Below are positions 57,268-64,000 of a stretch of 64,000 bases of DNA, in pieces (position 1 is the first letter of the stretch; each line of letters begins with the position of its first letter). Source of the DNA: Mercurialis annua (Eukaryota; Streptophyta; Magnoliopsida; Malpighiales; Euphorbiaceae); assembly GCF_937616625.2 (NCBI RefSeq), contig NC_065576.1, positions 26,954,628 to 27,018,627 of the forward strand. The letters run 5' to 3'. The notes below the pieces were generated by a model, which worked only from the letters and a program-made list of their open reading frames with translations, was not told where the DNA came from and made no database searches. The position numbers and the translations under genes were made by a program.

Positions 57268-60200
57268 AGGTGAAACGCTTGGATTTGTTAATCGTCTGGC
57301 TTAAATTGCTAAAAAGGTGAAACGCTTAGATTTGTTTTGTAATGTTTGTAAACGTTTGTCTTAAATTGCTAAAAAGGTGAAACATTTGATTTTATTTCGT
57401 AACGTTTGTAAACATTTGGCTCAAATCGCTAGAAATGTGAAACGTTTGGATTAGTTTCGTAACGTTTTAAAAGTTTCGTTTTGTTTCGTAACGTTTGTAA
57501 ACGTTTGGCTTAAATCGATAAAAAGGTGAAACGTTTGAATTTGTTTCGTAACGTTTGTAAACGTTTCGCATAAATCGCTGAAAAGGTAAAACGTTTGGAT
57601 TTGTTTCGTAACGTTTGGCTTAAATCGCTAAAAATGTGAAACGTTTGCATTTTTCGTAGCGTTTGTAAACGTTTGACTTAAATCGCTAAAAAGGTGAAAC
57701 GGTTGGATTTGTTTCGTAATATCTGTAAACATTTGGCTTAAATCGCTAAAAAGGTGAAACGTTTGGATTTGTTTCGTAACGTTTGTCAATGCTTGGCTTA
57801 AATCGCTAAAAAAGTGAAACGTTTCGATTTGTTTTCGTAACGTTTGTAATCATTTGGATTAAATTGCTAAAAAGGTGAAACGTTTGGATTTGTTTCGTAG
57901 CGTTTCTAAACGTTTGGCTTAAATTGCTAAAAAGGTGAAACGTTTGGTTTTGTTTCGTAACGTTTGTAAATGTTTGGCTTAAATCGCTAAAAAGGTGAAA
58001 CGTTTGCATTTGTTTCGTAACGTTTGTAAGTGTTTGTTTTAAATCGCTAAAAAGGAGAGACGTTTGAGTTTGTTTCGTAATGTTTGTAAACGTTTGGATT
58101 AATTTGCGTAAAAGGGTTTTATAATGTTTTAAACATTTGGATTAGTTTCGAAACGTTTGTAAATGTTTGGCTTAAATCGCTAAAAAGGTGAAACATTTGG
58201 ATTTGTTTCGTAACTTTTGTAAAAGTTTGGCTTAAATCACTAAAAAGGTGAAACGTTTGGATTTGTTTCGTAACGTTTGTAAACGTTTGGCTTAAATCGC
58301 TAAAAAAGTAAAACATTTGGCTTAAATCACTAAAAAGGTGAAACGTTTGGATTTATATTGCTAAAAAGGTGAAACGTTTGGATTTGTTTCGTAACGTTTG
58401 TAAACGTTTGGCTTAAATCGCTACAAATGTGAAACGTTTGGATTTTTTTGTAACTTTGGATTTGTTTCTTAATATTTGTAAACGTTTGGCTTCAATCGCT
58501 AAAAAGGTGAAATGTTTTTAATTGTTTCATAACGTTTGTAAACGTTTAGCTTAATTTGCTAAAAAGGTGAAATGTTTGGATTTATTTCATAACGTTTGTA
58601 AACGTTTGGCTTATACAGCTAAAAAGGTGAAACGTTTGGCATAAATCGCTAAAAAGATGATAAGTTTGGATTTAAATTGCTAAAAATGTGAAACGTTTGG
58701 ATTTGTTTCGTAGCATCTGTAAACGTTTGGCTTAAATCGCTAAAAAGGTGAAACGTTTGGAATTTGTTTCGTAGCGTTTTTTAAAGTTTGGTTTAAATCG
58801 CTAAAAAGGTGAAACGCTTGGATTTGTTTCGTACCGTTTGTAAACGTTTGGCTTAAATCTCTAAAAAGGTGAAACGTTTGGCTTAAATTGATAAAAAACT
58901 TGAAACGTGTGATTTGTTTCGTAACGTCTGTAAATATTTGGCTTAAATCGATAAAAAGGTGAAACGTTTGGTTTTGTTTCGTAATTTTTGTAAACGTTTG
59001 GCTTATATTGATAAAAAGGTGAAAAGTTTGGATTTGTTTCATAACGTTCGCAAACGTTTGTTTTAAATCGCTAAAAAGGCAAATCATTTGGATTTGTTTC
59101 GTAACGTTTGTAAACATTTGGCTTAAATTGCAAATAAGGTTTTCGTAGCGTATTAAACGTTTGGATTAGTTTTGTAACATTTCTAAACGTTCGGCTTAAA
59201 ATCGCTATGAAGGTGAAATATTTATATTTGTTTCGTAACATTAATAAACGTTTGGCTTAAATCACTAAAAAAAGGAAACGTTTGGACTTCTTTCGTAACG
59301 TTTGTAAATGTTTGCCTTAAATCGCTAAAAAGGTGAAACGTTTGGATTTATTTGTAAACGTTTGGCTTAAATCGCTAAAAGGTGACACGTTTGAATTTGC
59401 TTCGTAATGTTTGTAAACGTTTCGCTTAAATCACTAAAAAGGTGAAACATTTGGATTTGTTTCGTAGCGTTTTTTAATGTTTGGCTTAAATCGCTAAAAA
59501 GGTGAAACGCTTGGATTTGTTTCGTACCGTTTGTAAACGTTTGGCTTAAATCGCTAAAAAGGCGAAACGTTTGGATTTGTTTCGTAACGTTTGTAAACGT
59601 TTGGCATAAATCGCTAAAAAGGTTAAACGTTTGGATTTGTTTCGTAACGTTTGTAAACGTTTGGCTTAAATCGCTAAAAATGTGAAACGTTTGCATTTTT
59701 TTGGTACCGTTTGCAAACGTTTGACTTAAATCGCTAAAAAGGTGAAACGTTTGGATTTGTTTGTAACGTTTGTCAATCTTTGGCTTAAACCACTAAGAAG
59801 GTGAAACGCATGGATTTGTTTCGTAACGTTTGTAAACGTTTGGCATAAATCGCTAAAAAGGTGAAACATTTGGATTTGTTTCGTAATGTTTGTAAAGGTT
59901 TGGCTTAAATCGCAAAAAATGGAAACGTTTGGATTTGTTTCATAACGTTTGTCAATGTTTGGCTTAAATCGCTAAAAAGGTGAAACGTTTGAATTTGTTT
60001 CAAAAGGTTTGTAAACGTTTGGCTGAAATCGCTAAAAAGGTGAAACGCTTTGATTTGTTTCGTACCGTTTGCAAACGTTTGGCTTAAATCGCTAAAAAGG
60101 CGAAACGTTTGGATTTGATTTGTAACGTTTGTCAATGTTTGGCTTAAATTGCTAAGAAGGTGAAACGCTTGGATTTATTTCGTAACATTTGTAAACGTTT

Positions 60201-63200
60201 GGCATAAATCGCTAAAAAGGTTAAGCGTTTGGATTTGTTTCGTAATGTTTGTAAACGTTTGGCTAAAATCGCTAAAAATGGGAAACGTTTGGATTTGTTT
60301 CGTAACGTTTGTCAATGTTTGGCATAAATCGCTAAAAAGGTGAAACGTTTAAATTTGTTTCGTAACGTCTGTAAATGTTTGGCTTAAGTCGCTAAAATGT
60401 TGAAACGTTTGTAAACGTTTGGCTTAAATCACGAAAAAAGGTGAAACGTTTGGATTTGTTTCTTAAAGTTTGTAAACGTTTGTTTTAAATAGCTAATAAG
60501 GTGAAACGTTTCGATTTGTTTCTTATCGTTTGTAAACATTTGGCTTAAATTGCTAAAAAGGGTTTCGTAACTTTTTAAACGTTTGGATTAATTTTGCAAT
60601 GTTTCTAAACTTTTGGCTTAAATCGCTAAAAAGGTGAAACGTTTGGATTTACTTCGTAATGTTTGTAAACGTTTGTCTTAAATCACTAAAAAAGGGAAAC
60701 GTTTGGATTTGTTTCGTAACGTTTGTAAACGTTTGCCTTAATTCGCTAAGAAGGTGAAAAGTTTGGCTTCAATCGCTAAAAAGGTGCAATGTTTTGATTT
60801 ATTTCGTAACGTTTGTAAACGTTTGGCATAAATCGCTAAAAAGGTGAAATGTTTGGATTTAAATAGCTAAAAAGTTGAAACGTTTGGATTGGTTTCGTAA
60901 CCTTTGTAAACGTTTGGCTTAAATCGCTAATAAGGGGAAACGTTTGAATTTGTTTCGTAATGTTTGTAAATGTTTGGCTTAAATCGCTAAAAAGGTGAAA
61001 CGTTTGGATTTATTTCGTAACGTTTGTAAACGTTTGGCTTAAATCGCTAAAAATGTGAAACGTTTGCATTTTTTTCATAACGTTTGTAAACGTTTGGCTT
61101 AAATCACTAAAAAGGGGAAACGTTTGGATTTGTTTCGTAATGTTTGTAAACATTTAGCTTAAATCGTTAAAAAGGAGAATCGTTTGGATTTGTTTTCTAA
61201 CGTCTGTTAGTGTTTGGCTTAAATCACTAAATAGGTGAAACGTTTGGATTTGTTTCGTACGTTTGGATCAAATTGCTAAAAAGGTGAAATGTTTGGAATT
61301 GTTTCGTCGAGTTTGTAAATGTTTGGCTTAAATTGGTTAAAAGGGGAAACGTTTGGTTTTGTTTCGTAACATTTGTAAACGTTTGGCTTAGATCGCTAAA
61401 AGGGTGAAACGTTTGGATTTGTTTTGTAACTTTCGTAAATGTTTGTATTAAATCGCTAAAAAGGTGAAACATTTGAATTTGTTTCGCAACGTTTGTAAAC
61501 ATTTTGCTTAATTTGCTTAAAAGGGTTTCATAACGTTTTAATCATTTGGATTAATTTCATAACGTTTGTAAACGTTTGGCCTAAATCACTAAAAAGGTGA
61601 GACGTTTGGATTTGTTTCGTAACGTTTGTAAACGTTTGGCTTAAATCGCTAAAAAGGTGAAACGCTTGGATTTGTTTCGCAACGTTTGTAAACGTTTGGC
61701 TTAAATCGCTAAAAAGGGGAAATGTTTCGGTTAAATCGCTAAAAAGGTGAAACGTTTGGATTTTTTTCCTAACGTTTGTAAACGTTTGGCTTAAATCGCT
61801 AAAAAGGTGAAACGTTTGGATTTATATTGCTAAAAAGGTGAAACGTTTGGATTTGTTTCGTAACGTTTGTAAACGTTTGGCTTAAATCGCTACAAAGGGG
61901 AAACATTTGGAGTTTTTTGTAACATTGGGTTTGTTTCGTAATATTTGTAAACGTTTGACTTCAATCGCTAAAAAGGTGAAATGTTTGGATTTGTTTCGTA
62001 ACGTTTAGCTCCAATCGATAAAAAGGTGAAACGTTTTGATTTATTTCGTAAGGGTTTAAACATTTAGCTTCAACCGCTAAAAAGGTGAAATGTTTGGATT
62101 TGTTTCGTGACGTTTGTAAACGTTTGGCTTAAATCGCTAAAAAGGGGAAACGTTTGGATTTGTTTCATAAGGGTTTAAACGTTTGGCTTAAATCGCTAAA
62201 ATGTGTAAACATTTGGATTAGTTTCGTAATGTTTGTAAACGTTTGACTTAAATCGCAAAAAAGGCGAAATGTGTGGATTTGCTTCGTAACATTTGTAAAT
62301 GTTTGGCTTATATTGCTAAAAAGGTGAAACAATTGGATTTGTTTCGTAACGTTTGTAAACGTTTGGCTTAAATCACTAAAAAGGTGAAACATTTGGATTT
62401 GTTTCGTAATGTTTGTAAACGTTTGGTTTCAATCGCAAAAAAGGTGAAACGTTTGGATTTGTTTCGTAAAGTTTGTAGACGTTTGGCTTAAATTGCTAAA
62501 ATGTGGATACATTTAGATTTGTTTTGTAACGTTTGGCTTAAATCGCTAAAAAGGTGAAACATTTGGATTTTTTCGTAACGTTTGTAAACGTTTGGCTTAA
62601 ATCGCTAAATGGGTAAACGTTTGGATTTGTTTCGTAACGTTTGTAAACTTTTGGACTTGTTTCGTAACGTTTGTAAATGTTTGGTTTTGTTTTGTAACGT
62701 TTATAAACGTTTTGCTTAAATCGCTTAAATGAGGAAACGTTTGGATTTATTTTTTGGCATTTGTAAACGTTTGGCTTCAATCGCTAAAAAGGTGAAACGT
62801 TTTGATTTGTTTCGTAACATTTGTAAACATCTTAACTTAAACTGCTAAAAATGTGAAAAGCTGGTTTTTGTTCCGTAATGTTTTTTAACGTTTGGATTTG
62901 TTTCGTAACGTTTGTAAACCTTTGGCTTAAATCGCAAAAAAGGTGAAACGTTTGGATTTATATTGCTAAATAGGTGAAACAATTGGATTTGTTTCGTAAC
63001 GTTTGTAAATGTTTGGCTTAAATCGCTGAATAGGTGAGATGTTTGGAATTTGTTTCCTGTTTTTTGACGTTTGGCTTAAATCGCTAAAAAGGTGAAACGC
63101 TTGGATTTGTTTCGTACCGTTTGTAAACGTTTGGCTTAAATCGCTAAAAAGGTGAAACGTTTGGATTTGTTTCGTAGCGTTTGTAAACGTTTGGCTTAAA

Positions 63201-64000
63201 TCCCTAAAAAGGTGAAACGTTTATATTTGTTTCGTAGCGTGTGTAAACGTTTGGCCTAAATCGCTAAAATGGTGAAACATTTGGATTTGTTTCGTACCGT
63301 CTGTAAATGTTTGGCTTAAATCGCTAAAAAGGTGAAACGTTTGGTTTTGTTTCGTAACGTTTGTAAACGTTTGGATTAAATCGCTAAAAAGGTGAAATGT
63401 TTGGATTTGTTTCCCAACGTTTGTAAACGTTTGTTTTAAATCGCTAAAAAGGTGAAACGTTTGGATTTGTTTCGTATCGTTTGTAAACGTTTGGCTTAAA
63501 TTTCTAAAAAGGGTTTCGTAACGTTTTAAACGTTTGGATTAGTTTTGTAACGTTTCTAAACGTTTGGCTTAAATCACCAAAAAAGAGAAATGTTTGGATT
63601 TGTTTCATAACGTTTGTAAACGTTTTGCATAAATCACTCAAAAAGGGAAACGTTTGGATTTGTTTCGTAACGTTTGAAATTTTTTGTCTTAAATCGCTAA
63701 AAAGGTGAAAAGTTTGGCTTAAATCGCCAAAAAGGTGAAACGTTTGGATTTGTTTCATAACTTTTGTAAACGTTTGGCTTAAATCGCTAAGAAGGTGAAA
63801 CGTTTGGATTTGTTTCTTAATATTTGTAAATGTTTGGCTTAAATCACTAAAAAGGTGAAACGTTTGGATTTATTTCGTAATGTTTGTAAACGTTTGGTTT
63901 AAATCGCTAAAAATGGGAAACGTTTGCACTTTTTTCGTACCGTTTGTAAATGTTTGGCTTAAATCGCTAAAAGGTGAAACATTTGTTTTTGTTTCGTAAC
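57268..64000. repeat. Satellite B array, block 2
   Basis: About 6.7 kb of the 60-bp satellite in the same orientation as 45736-48424, reaching the window end. A marker variant in which the unit is shortened to GGGTTTCGTAACGTTTTAAA followed by CGTTTGGATTAGTTTTG recurs near 58114, 59138, 60560, 61523 and 63511. The pair TTTATATTGCTAAAAAGGTG plus TCGCTACAAA recurs at about 58350-58425 and 61820-61895. Minus-strand ORFs such as 58740-59117, 59367-59696, 61227-61502 and 63504-63758 are translations of the satellite. No other insertion is seen. Confidence 0.96.

Overview
The window is repeat-rich eukaryotic DNA, almost certainly a heterochromatic block of a flowering plant. It holds two tandem satellites, at least six LTR-retrotransposon-derived insertions (five with readable 5-bp target-site duplications), a Mutator-like MITE with a 9-bp duplication, a degraded endogenous pararetrovirus (Caulimoviridae), and a broken fragment of a seed-storage vicilin gene. 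No intact single-copy gene, tRNA, rRNA or CRISPR array was seen. The vicilin fragment resembles eudicot vicilins; the species cannot be named from sequence alone.

Layout. Satellite A (about 99-bp monomer, often followed by a 48-bp internally deleted copy, giving 147 bp) fills 1-6060, 27304-28839, 30566-40599 and 43072-45553. It is broken by a 382-bp MITE (2208-2589), a large nested retrotransposon complex (6061-27303), a truncated copia element (28840-30565) and a 2.47-kb solo LTR (40600-43071). Satellite B (60-bp monomer) fills 45554-48424 and 57268-64000. It abuts satellite A directly at about 45553, and a pararetrovirus locus splits it (about 48452-57267).

Nested complex at 6061-27303. 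A Ty1/copia element lies on the minus strand. Its gag-pol is broken by frameshifts and stops, its 3' LTR (left) is truncated, and its 5' LTR (right, beginning at 13563 next to a tRNA-Met primer-binding site) is split by two later insertions. The first is a complete 9.27-kb gypsy-type element (14201-23471, duplication GCTAG) with 2.4-kb LTRs and no recognisable coding capacity. The second is a 2.5-kb solo LTR (24114-26616, duplication GCAGG). A third insertion, a 1.5-kb solo LTR (7812-9346, duplication ATATC), sits inside pol. A second copy of that 1.5-kb LTR (55230-56756, duplication AAACA) sits in the pararetrovirus locus.

Pararetrovirus locus. Read on the minus strand it runs: promoter/leader repeat, vicilin fragment, 101-bp palindrome made of reverse-transcriptase sequence, movement-protein fragment, coiled-coil region, coat/zinc knuckle, protease, reverse transcriptase, RNase H, C-terminal extension, second promoter/leader repeat. 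Every viral frame is interrupted; it is a dead genomic fossil. The vicilin fragment wedged between the leader and the movement-protein remnant is the most unusual structure in the window.

Both satellites show higher-order structure visible by eye, and both have periods divisible by three, so they produce long repetitive ORFs that are probably not genes.
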